From contig OZ244595.1 in the NCBI GenBank assembly GCA_965218235.1, positions 1,488,001 through 1,552,000 of the forward strand: a stretch of 64,000 bases of DNA, in the 5' to 3' direction. The first letter of the stretch is position 1. Every line of letters starts with the position of its first letter. This DNA comes from CADCWK01 sp965218235. Its GTDB lineage: Bacteria > Chloroflexota > Chloroflexia > Thermomicrobiales > UBA6265. Below are positions 50,984-58,623 of this stretch, piece by piece. The position numbers were made by a program, and so were the translations under genes. The notes beneath the pieces were generated by a model. It worked only from the letters and a program-made list of their open reading frames with translations. It had not been told where the DNA came from and made no database searches.

Positions 50984-52675
50984 GTGGCAGGACGCTCCAG
51001 GAAATCGACCGGCTCCGCGTCGGCTCCGGGGTCCCAGGCCGGGAATCCGCCCGAGGAGCCGACTCCGGTCGTTGATCGGTCCGGCGCCGGGTTCGACCCG
51101 GAACTGGTAGGGGTCCAACCCGAGATCCGGCCCGATCCCGCTCCGCCGCCGTCCGCCGGGGACCCGGCTGCCTTCAGCGACGACGACATCGACCGGCTCG
51201 CTGAGGACGGCGAACCGGGGGGTCCGGATGGCGACGATATCGCGTCCGATCTCGTACCGGACGGCCTGGTCATCGCGACCCCCGGCGACGACCTCGACCG
51301 CGCCGTCGAGGGCCTGGAATCGGTCGAGGTCGACCTCGTCTCCTCCCTGCCGGAGCGGGCCGGGCGTGACCGGGACGACGCGCTGGAGCAGCTCCGTTCG
51401 TCCGATGGAGGGATCGCCTCGGCGCTCGAAGACCCGGTCCGGATGTATCTCCGCGAGATCGGCCGGGTCCCGCTGCTGACGGCCCGGAGCGAAGTCGACC
51501 TGTCCATGGCGATGGAGCGCGCCGCCTACATCCTGCAGGTGCGGAAGCGGCTGCTGGAGCGGGACGGGATCGAGCCGGACGGCGTCACGCTGATCGTCGC
51601 CATCCACGAGTCGCTGCGGGCGTCCTGGCCCGACGTCGTGGCGCTGGCGACGGCGTCGGCCAGCCTGGCGCCGGCGGCCAGTCGCTCCGAGCACGTCCTC
51701 GGCGTGCTGCCCCTGACGCGGTTCGCCGACGACCTGCCGGCCAGCGTCGCCGCCCGGATCGGTCTGACGCGAGAACAGCTGGAGGAGTCGCTCCGGCTCC
51801 GGCAGGTCGAGTGGGACCTGCTGCCGGTCGTCCTCCGGGAGCGGCTGGAGGACGTCTCGGGGGAGTGGCTGGACGAAGCGACCATCCGGAGTCTGCTCGG
51901 CAGCACGTCCCGCGAGCTCAAGCTGGCCTTCGACGCGCGGATCGTGGCCGGGACGTCGGCCAAGGTCGCCCTGACCGAGGCCAACCTGCGCCTCGTCGTC
52001 TCGGTCGCGAAGAAGTACGTTGGCCGCGGGATGTCGATGCTGGACCTCGTCCAGGAGGGCAACCTCGGCCTGATCCGGGCGGTCGAGAAGTACCAGCACC
52101 ACAAGGGGTTCCGGTTCAGCACCTACGCGACGTGGTGGATTCGGCAGGCGATCAGCCGGGCGATCGCCGATCAGGGGCGGACGATCCGAATCCCGGTCCA
52201 CATGGTCGAGACGATCAACCGCGTCGTCCGGACGTCGCGCCGCCTTCACCAGGAGCTCGGGCGGGACCCGACCTCCGAGGAGATCGGCCGGGCGATGGAC
52301 ATGACGGCCGAACGGGTGCGGGAGGTCCTCAAGATCAGCCAGGAGCCCGTCTCGCTCGGGATGCCGGTGGGCGACGAGGAGGACAGCAGCCTCGGCGACT
52401 TCATCGAGGACCGTTCGGCGATCGCGCCGCCGGACGCCGCCGCCAACGCGCTGCTGTCGGAGCAGATGCAGCTCGTGCTGGAGGAGCTGTCGGACCGTGA
52501 GCGGCAGGTCATCGTCATGCGGTTCGGCCTGGACGACGGCCGGGCAAAGACGCTGGAGGAGGTCGGCCGGGAATTCAGCGTGACGCGCGAGCGCATCCGG
52601 CAGATCGAGGCCAAGGCCCTGCGCAAGCTCCGCCACCCCAATCGACGCCAGCGACTCGAGGATTATCTGGACTAG
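50984..52675 (+). CDS. rpoD: Primary RNA polymerase sigma factor, sigma-70 family
   Basis: 563 residues. A ~145-residue acidic N-terminus (region 1.1-like, low conservation) is followed by region 1.2 (DPVRMYLREIGRVPLL), a non-conserved helical spacer, region 2 (ANLRLVVSVAKKYVGRGM, LDLVQEGNLGLIRAVEKY, RFSTYATWWIRQAISRAI), region 3 (IRIPVHMVETINRVV...LGRDPTSEEIG) and region 4 (LSDRERQVIVMRFGLDDG, TLEEVGREFSVTRERIRQIE). The full set marks the housekeeping factor. The GTG at 50984 has AGGG eight bases upstream; a GTG three codons earlier is the alternative. Promoters read in this window (TTGACA/TATAAT-like) fit its expected preference. Confidence 0.95.
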   Translation: MAGRSRKSTGSASAPGSQAGNPPEEPTPVVDRSGAGFDPELVGVQPEIRPDPAPPPSAGDPAAFSDDDIDRLAEDGEPGGPDGDDIASDLVPDGLVIATPGDDLDRAVEGLESVEVDLVSSLPERAGRDRDDALEQLRSSDGGIASALEDPVRMYLREIGRVPLLTARSEVDLSMAMERAAYILQVRKRLLERDGIEPDGVTLIVAIHESLRASWPDVVALATASASLAPAASRSEHVLGVLPLTRFADDLPASVAARIGLTREQLEESLRLRQVEWDLLPVVLRERLEDVSGEWLDEATIRSLLGSTSRELKLAFDARIVAGTSAKVALTEANLRLVVSVAKKYVGRGMSMLDLVQEGNLGLIRAVEKYQHHKGFRFSTYATWWIRQAISRAIADQGRTIRIPVHMVETINRVVRTSRRLHQELGRDPTSEEIGRAMDMTAERVREVLKISQEPVSLGMPVGDEEDSSLGDFIEDRSAIAPPDAAANALLSEQMQLVLEELSDRERQVIVMRFGLDDGRAKTLEEVGREFSVTRERIRQIEAKALRKLRHPNRRQRLEDYLD

Positions 52676-52695
52676 CGGCCGCTCATGGGGGCCGC
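52675..52695 (+). terminator. Weak hairpin after rpoD
   Basis: GCGGCC and GGCCGC arms around a 9-base loop directly at the rpoD stop, followed by a tandem 11-base direct repeat ACGGTGATCCG (52699-52724 region) and TTTCAATTAAATT. Weak as a terminator but the only one seen. Confidence 0.35.
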
Positions 52696-52761
52696 CTCAC
52701 GGTGATCCGGCCCACGGTGATCCGTTTCAATTAAATTGGCACCTCACCCGTGGTTGTCACC

Positions 52762-52803
52762 GTCGAATCCAATGCCGTTCAGCCGGTCCCATCAGGGCCG
52801 GTC
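52762..52803 (+). repeat. Palindromic repeat G, single plus-sense unit
   Basis: GTCGAATCCAATGCCGTTC and AGCCGGTCCCATCAGGGCCGG: a near-consensus copy, 52 bases before the obg promoter. No minus-sense partner seen upstream. Confidence 0.7.
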
Positions 52804-52854
52804 TGTTCTGAACGTGAACGCGACGACTGGATCGATCAGCGAACGGTGATAACC

Positions 52855-52884
52855 TGTCAAGTCGCGGCGGCGATGCGGTATAAT
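52855..52884 (+). promoter_or_regulatory. Sigma-70 type promoter of obg
   Basis: A consensus TATAAT at 52879-52884 with TGTCAA at 52855-52860, 18 bases apart. The predicted start gives a leader of about 66 bases before the obg ATG. Confidence 0.65.
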
Positions 52885-52956
52885 TATGTGTTCCAGCGCG
52901 AGCCATGACGAACCGGTCTCTGGCCGCGCCCCTCGATTGCACCTGGCAGGAGTCAC

Positions 52957-54384
52957 ATGGTCCTCGTCGATCGCGCCAAAATCTTTGTCCGTGGCGGAGA
53001 CGGCGGCAGCGGCAGTGCCTCCTTCCTCCGCGAGAAGTTCGTCACCAAGGGCGGCCCGGACGGCGGCGACGGCGGTCGCGGCGGCGATGTCACGCTGCGG
53101 GTCCGGCCGAGCCTGACGTCGCTGATCCCCTTCCAGTACGCCGTCCATTTTAAGGCCGAGCCGGGCCAGGCCGGGGCCAAGCGCAACTGCACCGGCAAGA
53201 GCGGCAAGCATGTCGTCGTCGATGTCCCGGCCGGGACGGTCGTCTTCGACGATGAGACCGGTGAGCAGATCGCCGACCTGACCGAGCCCAACCAGGAGTT
53301 CCTCGTCGCTCGGGGCGGGCGGGGCGGGCTTGGCAACACCCACTTCAAGACCTCGACGCATCGTTCGCCCCGGATCGCAGAACTCGGTGAGCCGGCCCAG
53401 GAGCGCTGGGTCCGGCTGGAGCTGCGCATGATCGCCGACGTCGGACTCGTCGGGCTGCCGAACGCCGGCAAATCGACCACGCTGACCGCCGCGACGGCCG
53501 CCCGGCCCAAGATTGCGGATTACCCGTTCACCACGCTCGAACCGAACCTGGGCGTCGTCGAGATCGGCGGCAAGTTCGGGACGACCTTCGTCCTGGCCGA
53601 CATCCCTGGTCTGATCGAGGGTGCCGCCGACGGAGCCGGGCTCGGGCATGAGTTCCTCCGCCACGTCCAGCGCACCAAAGTTCTGATCCACGTCCTCGAC
53701 GCCGCCGGTGGGCTGGAGGGGCGGGACCCGCTCGAGGACTTCGCGACGATCAACGGGGAGCTCGAACTCTACGACGAGATGATGCGCTCGAAGCCGATGC
53801 TGGTCGCGCTCAACAAGGTCGACCTCGCCGAGGCGCGGGAGAACCTGCCCCGGCTGCGCGAGGCGCTCTCCGGCCGCTACCCGCGGATTTTCGAGGTCTC
53901 CGCCGCGACGGGCGAGGGCGTCGCCGACCTGATGGTGGCCGCCAGCCGGGTGCTCCAGGAGGTCGTGCAGCTCGAGAAGGAGGCGGCCGCCAAGGCGCCA
54001 CCGGCCGAACCAAAGGTCTACACCATCGGCAATGTCTCCGAGCGCGCCTGGGCGGCGACCCGGCAGTCGGCTCACCACTTCAATGTGGCGGGCGTCGGGA
54101 TCGAGCGCTTCACCAAGATGACGAACTTCGGCAACGCCGAGTCGATCCAGCGGTTCCAGCGCGTCCTGAAGAGCAGCGGCATCACGTCCGAGCTGCACCG
54201 CCTCGGGATCAGCGACGGCGACACCGTCCACATCGCCACCGTCCAGCTGACCTGGGGCGAGCCGGACCCCGAGCTTCCCAGCAGCGTCCGGATGACGCGC
54301 CGTCAGCGCACCCTCGCCCGGATGGGCGGCGCCAGCGACGACGACGACACGGTGGCCGAGTTCGAGGACGACTTCCAGAACTGA
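52957..54384 (+). CDS. obg: GTPase Obg (CgtA)
   Basis: 475 residues; a GTPase that assists 50S assembly and links it to stress and cell-cycle state. The Gly-rich Obg fold (RGGDGGSGSASFLREKFVTKG...GGDGGRGGDV, then GGRGGLGN) fills 1-157. The G domain has G1 GLPNAGKST, G3 DIPGLIEGA, G4 NKVD and G5 SAATGEG. The C-terminal OCT domain (about 350-430, WAATRQSAHHFNVAGVGIERF...IATVQLTWGE) is present, as in Gram-positive-type Obg. An acidic tail closes it. GGAG precedes the ATG. Confidence 0.96.
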   Translation: MVLVDRAKIFVRGGDGGSGSASFLREKFVTKGGPDGGDGGRGGDVTLRVRPSLTSLIPFQYAVHFKAEPGQAGAKRNCTGKSGKHVVVDVPAGTVVFDDETGEQIADLTEPNQEFLVARGGRGGLGNTHFKTSTHRSPRIAELGEPAQERWVRLELRMIADVGLVGLPNAGKSTTLTAATAARPKIADYPFTTLEPNLGVVEIGGKFGTTFVLADIPGLIEGAADGAGLGHEFLRHVQRTKVLIHVLDAAGGLEGRDPLEDFATINGELELYDEMMRSKPMLVALNKVDLAEARENLPRLREALSGRYPRIFEVSAATGEGVADLMVAASRVLQEVVQLEKEAAAKAPPAEPKVYTIGNVSERAWAATRQSAHHFNVAGVGIERFTKMTNFGNAESIQRFQRVLKSSGITSELHRLGISDGDTVHIATVQLTWGEPDPELPSSVRMTRRQRTLARMGGASDDDDTVAEFEDDFQN

Positions 54385-54492
54385 TCCGATGGATGACCGG
54401 TTCGCTGAACCCATGCCCCCTCACCGGACCGCAACGGATCATGGGCCGTTTCGCCATGCCCATTCCCGGCTCTTGCGCGTTCGGCCCGGGGA

Positions 54493-54632
54493 ACCGGCCC
54501 TGATGGGACCGGCTGAGCGACATTCGATTCAGCGGTGCCGGTTCACGGAGGGGCCACGATAGCGTAACAGTTCGGTGGGCCGGTCGGCTTCGCCACCAAT
54601 GTCGTTCAGCCGGTCCCTTCAGGGCCGGTCTC
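54493..54632. repeat. Palindromic repeat H, inverted pair after obg
   Basis: Minus-sense unit 54493-54533 (CCGGCCCTGATGGGACCGG, GCTGAGCGACATTCGATTC) and plus-sense unit 54596-54632 (CCAATGTCGTTCAGCCGGTC, then CCTTCAGGGCCGG), 62 bases apart. This is the cleanest pair of the family. Confidence 0.8.
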
Positions 54633-54739
54633 CCGCCGGACCCGACGCCCATCTCCCGGCGGTCCGCCACCATTGACGTGCCTGAGCCCGGCACGCGGAG
54701 CCGCCATTCGTGGCCGGACCATCTCTCGCGTCCCTCAAC

Positions 54740-54781
54740 GCCGAATCCAGTGTCCGTCAGCCGGACCGTTTACGGCCGGAA
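54740..54781 (+). repeat. Palindromic repeat I, plus-sense unit
   Basis: GCCGAATCCAGTGTCCGTCA followed by GCCGGACCGTTTACGGCCGG; a diverged copy 108 bases after the H pair. Its end abuts the terminator hairpin at 54792. Confidence 0.6.
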
Positions 54782-54791
54782 CAAACCAGCC

Positions 54792-54833
54792 AGCGCCCAC
54801 CTAGCTTGTCGCCCGGTGGGCGCTCGTCGTTTT
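54792..54833 (+). terminator. Intrinsic terminator before the ECF sigma gene
   Basis: A perfect 10-bp stem AGCGCCCACC with GGTGGGCGCT around a 13-base loop, followed by CGTCGTTTT. The layout matches the leader terminator at 33355. It lies 410 bases after obg and 115 before the sigma gene, so it either ends the obg transcript or acts in the sigma leader. Confidence 0.65.
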
Positions 54834-54947
54834 CATCCGGTCACAATTCGCGTCGTCCAGCGTTTGCTTCAGTGGGCACGATGAGACGGTGCCTGTGTGC
54901 CGCGATGGCGCGAGCGCCTATCGTCAGACGCCAGGAGCAACGAAGAC

Positions 54948-55559
54948 GTGGCAGCAAGTCGTGGCGAGGGGCTGGCTTGGGATGACGACGTGGGCCAGCA
55001 GCAGGCGGTCGAGGAACCCACGAGAGCGATCGAACCGGTGGCGATCCCAGACGACGACTTCGCCGGGTTCTACCGGGTCCACCTGACGATCATCTACCGT
55101 TTCCTGCGTGCGCGGACGCCGACCGTTCAGGATGCCGAGGATCTCGTGCAGCAGGTCTTCTTCAAGGCTTACCGGGCCCGGGCCGGTTTCCACGGCGATG
55201 ATGCTGCCAGGCTGGCGTGGCTGTTCCGGATCGCCCGGAACGAGACCGCCTCGTGGCATCGCCGGCGCCGTGACGAGCCGATGCCCATTGACGTGATCTT
55301 CGGTGGGGAGCGTGAGCCGTCAGACCCGGAACCGGGTCCCGAGTGTCAGGCGCTCATTGCCGATGAGCAGCGGGCGCTCGCGCTGCTCATCGGGCGCCTG
55401 TCCGAGGACGAGCAGGAACTGATTCAACTCCGCTTCGCCGCGGGCCTGTCGTCGGTCCAGATTGCCGCCGTGCTGGGCTGCTCCGCGGGAGCGGCTCGTC
55501 AGCGCCTGCACCGGACGCTCGACCGGCTCAGAGACTGGAGCTCCCATGACCCTCGATAA
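54948..55559 (+). CDS. ECF-type RNA polymerase sigma factor
   Basis: 203 residues. Region 2: FAGFYRVHLTIIYRFLRARTPTVQDAEDLVQQVFFKAYRAR with the DAED(L)-x-Q-x-(V/T)F core, then WLFRIARNETASWHRRRR. Region 4: LIGRLSEDEQELIQLRFAAGLSSVQIAAVLGCSAGAARQRLHRTLDRLR. The GTG at 54948 has AGGAG ten bases upstream; a GTG at 54897 would add 17 residues without a site. The next gene overlaps it by 14 bases and encodes a membrane protein of anti-sigma type, so the pair probably responds to an envelope signal. Confidence 0.87.
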   Translation: MAASRGEGLAWDDDVGQQQAVEEPTRAIEPVAIPDDDFAGFYRVHLTIIYRFLRARTPTVQDAEDLVQQVFFKAYRARAGFHGDDAARLAWLFRIARNETASWHRRRRDEPMPIDVIFGGEREPSDPEPGPECQALIADEQRALALLIGRLSEDEQELIQLRFAAGLSSVQIAAVLGCSAGAARQRLHRTLDRLRDWSSHDPR

Positions 55560-56793
55560 TCTGACATCAGCGTCCCGAGCCCCCTTTGACGGTGATAGCC
55601 GCTATCCCATGCTGGAATCGAAGCTTGACCGCCTCTACCAGGCGGAGCCGTCGTCCGCGCTACTCAGTGAGGTCGACCGTTGGGCAGCGGAACTGGAAGC
55701 TTCGTCAGTCGATGTGCCAACTCCAATCCTCTCGCGGCCGCGACGCCGGCACGTCCTGGTGCTATCGGCGATCGCGGCGTCGCTCTCCATCCTGGTCGTC
55801 GCTGCGACCGTCGCCAGCGCGACCGGCCTGGTTGACTGGGGGGGCTATTTCCTGCGAGGGTTCGGGACGGAGCGGATCGCCGAAGAGGACCTTGGAACCG
55901 ATCTCAACCTCACGCAGATGGTCGACGGCTTCACGGTCACGATCGGCCGTGTCTACGCCGATCCGTACAGCGTGGCAATGGCCGTTCGCATCACGCCGCC
56001 GGACGGTCTGCCGGCCGGCAACGTCGACCTTCGCCAGGCGACGCTCTACGACGCGGCCGGACGGTTTCTTGGCGGTCCCGGTGCCCAGGGTGGGGGAGAC
56101 AACGACACCCGCATCTGGACCTTCTACAACACCCCCATGCCGGCCGGCAGCACAACCGCTCAGTACCGATACGAGGTCACCGATCTCCGGTACGCGGTCC
56201 GGCCGCCCGTCGTTGACGGCGAGGAGAGGCCGATTCAGGAGGTGATTCCGGGCATCCCCTGTCAGCGAGAGCCGCCGTATCGTGGACAACCGCCCGACGA
56301 AGCCACGGACGCGACACGCTGTTACCTAATCGCGTCCGTGCCGCTGGTCTTCGAGTTCGAGGTTCCGCTCGGTCCAGGGGTCTCGGCCATGCCGGGACCT
56401 CGGATGGCGAGCAACGGGACCGTGGCCACCATCACTCGCATCTCCGCGGGCCGGATCGGTGCCTCGATCGATATCGAGGGTGTCGGGCCGTTTGCCAGCG
56501 TCAGCATCGAGACGGGTGGGGAGACGTTCCCGCTCGCGACTTATGGCTACGCCTGCCCGTACGACGTGACCACGCGCTTCAACTACACCACGGACCGGCA
56601 GATTCCGATGGACACCGGACCCTGGACGATTCGCGTCTCCGCCACCGCAGACCAGATACCGGCCAATGCCGGGGACTACCCGCCGGATGCCGGAACCTGC
56701 AACCGCTTTACGCCGGAGGGGGAGTGGGCCTTCCCGGTTGATCCGACGACCGCGGCCATCGGTTCAGCTCAGGAGACGGAAGGAAGGATGTGA
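55546..56793 (+). CDS. Putative membrane anti-sigma factor with DUF4179-like outside domain
   Basis: 415 residues. A cytosolic part (about 1-70) predicted to hold the sigma factor, one membrane segment (about 70-95, HVLVLSAIAASLSILVVAATVAS), then ~315 residues outside. The first outside block (TQMVDGFTVTIGRVYADPYSVAMAVRI) follows the DUF4179 pattern seen in anti-sigma proteins; the rest is beta-rich with four to five Cys that could pair. GGAG precedes the ATG, and translation is coupled to the sigma gene through the 14-base overlap. No zinc-binding ZAS motif (H-x3-C-x2-C) is seen, so sigma binding is inferred from position and topology. Confidence 0.65.
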   Translation: MTLDNLTSASRAPFDGDSRYPMLESKLDRLYQAEPSSALLSEVDRWAAELEASSVDVPTPILSRPRRRHVLVLSAIAASLSILVVAATVASATGLVDWGGYFLRGFGTERIAEEDLGTDLNLTQMVDGFTVTIGRVYADPYSVAMAVRITPPDGLPAGNVDLRQATLYDAAGRFLGGPGAQGGGDNDTRIWTFYNTPMPAGSTTAQYRYEVTDLRYAVRPPVVDGEERPIQEVIPGIPCQREPPYRGQPPDEATDATRCYLIASVPLVFEFEVPLGPGVSAMPGPRMASNGTVATITRISAGRIGASIDIEGVGPFASVSIETGGETFPLATYGYACPYDVTTRFNYTTDRQIPMDTGPWTIRVSATADQIPANAGDYPPDAGTCNRFTPEGEWAFPVDPTTAAIGSAQETEGRM

Positions 56794-56812
56794 GCCTGGT
56801 CGCTCGTGCGTT

Positions 56813-56967
56813 CCGGCCCTAAAACGCTTGGTGTGAGTTGTCAGCATGACCCCTTGAAGTTCCGGGCTTTTCCCTAACGGAACTCCGTCCGGACCACAGG
56901 CCGGCGTCAGAAAAACCGTGCGGTGACGGCCAATTCGGTAACTCCCACCAAGCGTTAAAGGGACCGG
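56813..56967. mobile_element. Small terminal-inverted-repeat element (MITE-like), 155 bp
   Basis: The ends are inverted copies about 27-28 bases long with 24 matches; the shared core is AACGCTTGGTG (56823-56833) versus CACCAAGCGTT (56946-56956), capped by CCGG-CCCT/AGGG-A-CCGG. Inside lies another inverted repeat, AGTTCCG/CGGAACT (about 56859-56885). No coding capacity. It fills the gap after the anti-sigma gene and its right cap merges with palindromic repeat J. Confidence 0.6.
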
Positions 56968-57084
56968 CTCAAGAACATGAGTCACGAACGGTCTGGCAGG
57001 GACAGGTGCCGCGCAGTCCCAACGTCGCCGTCGAATCGCACCGTCGAATCCAATGTCCTTCGGCCCGTCCAGTCATGACTGGTC
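56957..57084. repeat. Palindromic repeat J, inverted pair
   Basis: Minus-sense unit 56957-56987 (AAAGGGACCGGCTCAAGAAC) and plus-sense unit 57043-57084 (CGTCGAATCCAATGTCCTTC, then GGCCCGTCCAGTCATGACTGG). The palindrome in the right unit is changed from the family form but the left part is intact. Confidence 0.65.
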
Positions 57085-57103
57085 AACGCCGGTCTCTCGC
57101 CAA

Positions 57104-57835
57104 TCAACGTTGGTCCGCTTCCGGACCTGACCACGGCTCAGCGTAGATCCCGCGATACCCCTCCGGGAGCAGGGCGGCGACGCGGCGCATCATCAGGTCA
57201 GTCGCGGCCTCGCTGGTCAGTCGCTCGCCGTCGAGGGTCCGCGGGACGGTGAAGGGTTCGCCAATCGTGACGCGGACGGCCCGGCGGAAGCGGCGCTTAG
57301 GGGCCCTGCTGCCGTTGAAGGGCAGGTGCTCTGTCCCCGTGACGGCGACCGGAAGGATCGGCGCGCCGGACCGCAGCGCGATCAGCGCCCCGCCCGCCAG
57401 CGGCTCCGTCATCGCGGCGGTCACGCTGCGGGTTCCCTCGGGGAAGATGCCGAAGGCGATCCCCTGGGCCAGCGTCTCCTCGGCTCGCCGGATCGCCTTC
57501 CGGTCCGCCCGGCCGCGCTCGATCGGGAAAGCCCCGACGAAGCGGATCAACGGGCCGAGGACAGGGACATGAAAGAGCTCGGCCTTGGCCATGAAGTGGA
57601 CTGGGCGGGGGACCGCCACGGCGACGACCAGCGGGTCGAGGTTGTGGAGGTGGTTGGAGACGACGATCAGCCGACCGGTCCGTGGAACGTTGCGGACACC
57701 CGTCACCCGGAAGCCGGCCAGCAGCCGGAGCGCCCCGATGAAGAATCTCCGGGTCAGGTGAAAGGACCAGGCGCGCTGGGTGTGATGCCGCAGGTCGCCA
57801 AACTCAGCGGCCGGCTCCCGCGCCGGGGTCGTCAT
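57104..57835 (-). CDS. plsC: 1-acyl-sn-glycerol-3-phosphate acyltransferase
   Basis: 243 residues. Makes phosphatidic acid from lysophosphatidate. Catalytic H-x4-D in VVSNHLHNLDPLVV, FMAKAELFHVPVLGPLIRFVGAFPIERG, then FPEGTRS for phosphate binding and PILPVAVTGTE. A short hydrophobic stretch (about 30-45) anchors it to the membrane. The ATG overlaps the cmk stop as ATGA, so the two are translationally coupled; rluB-cmk-plsC order is conserved in many Gram-positive-type genomes. Confidence 0.93.
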   Translation of the reverse strand: MTTPAREPAAEFGDLRHHTQRAWSFHLTRRFFIGALRLLAGFRVTGVRNVPRTGRLIVVSNHLHNLDPLVVAVAVPRPVHFMAKAELFHVPVLGPLIRFVGAFPIERGRADRKAIRRAEETLAQGIAFGIFPEGTRSVTAAMTEPLAGGALIALRSGAPILPVAVTGTEHLPFNGSRAPKRRFRRAVRVTIGEPFTVPRTLDGERLTSEAATDLMMRRVAALLPEGYRGIYAEPWSGPEADQR

Positions 57836-58623
57836 GCGCTCCCGTCCCCGTTGACCACGCTGGCGGCCGGGATGGCGACGCCCAGGCGCTCCCAGGCAGT
57901 CCGGACCAGCTCCTCGACCAGGGTGACGACGGTGTCGATCGGCTGCCCGTCGGTTTCGACGATGATCGCGTCATCGGCCGGGCGGAGCGGCGAGGTCGTC
58001 CGGCTCCGGTCGAGCTCGTCACGGTGGCGGAGGTCGTCGGTCAGCTGGTCGATCTCGGCGGCGACGCCTCGCTCCCGCAACTCATGGAGCCGCCGGCGGG
58101 CCCGCTCCTCCGGGCTGGCGTTGAGGAAGATCTTGGTCCCGGCGTTGGGCACGACCGTCGTGCCAATGTCCCGGCCGACCATCACGACCGGACCACGGCT
58201 GGCGGCGATCCGGCGCTGGACCGGCAGTAGCGCGTTGCGGACCGGACGGTGGGCCGCGACGACCGAGACACTGGCGTCGACCGCCGACGTCCGGATGTCC
58301 CAGGTCACGTCGTCGCCGTCGAGGAGGACGTCATAGAGACGTCCGTCGTCCCGCGAAAGCGGCACGATGTCGATGTGGTGGTCGTGGGCCAGCGTGGCGA
58401 GGGTGTCGCCGTCGTTCAGGTCGGCGCCGGACCGGAGCGCCTTGAGCGTCAGCGCCCGGTAGAGCACGCCGGTGTCGAGCAGGATCGCGCCGAGCTCCTC
58501 GGCGACGGCCCGGGCGACGGTCGTCTTGCCGGCCGCCGCGGGCCCGTCGATCGCGATCACGAGGCGGTGGTCGCCGTGGGGCTCCTCAGGGGATGCGGGG
58601 TGCTGGCTAGCGTCGTCGGCCAC
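57832..58623 (-). CDS. cmk: Cytidylate kinase
   Basis: 263 residues. Phosphorylates CMP and dCMP with ATP. P-loop IAIDGPAAAGKTTVARAVAEELG (about 22-44), LDTGVLYRALTLKAL, VVMVGRDIGTTVVPNAGTKIFLNASPEERARRRLHEL and the RDELDRSR-x-x-SPL motif that binds the substrate. The first 20 residues and last ~25 are variable extensions. GTG start overlapping the rluB 3' end by 17 bases. Confidence 0.95.
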   Translation of the reverse strand: MADDASQHPASPEEPHGDHRLVIAIDGPAAAGKTTVARAVAEELGAILLDTGVLYRALTLKALRSGADLNDGDTLATLAHDHHIDIVPLSRDDGRLYDVLLDGDDVTWDIRTSAVDASVSVVAAHRPVRNALLPVQRRIAASRGPVVMVGRDIGTTVVPNAGTKIFLNASPEERARRRLHELRERGVAAEIDQLTDDLRHRDELDRSRTTSPLRPADDAIIVETDGQPIDTVVTLVEELVRTAWERLGVAIPAASVVNGDGSA

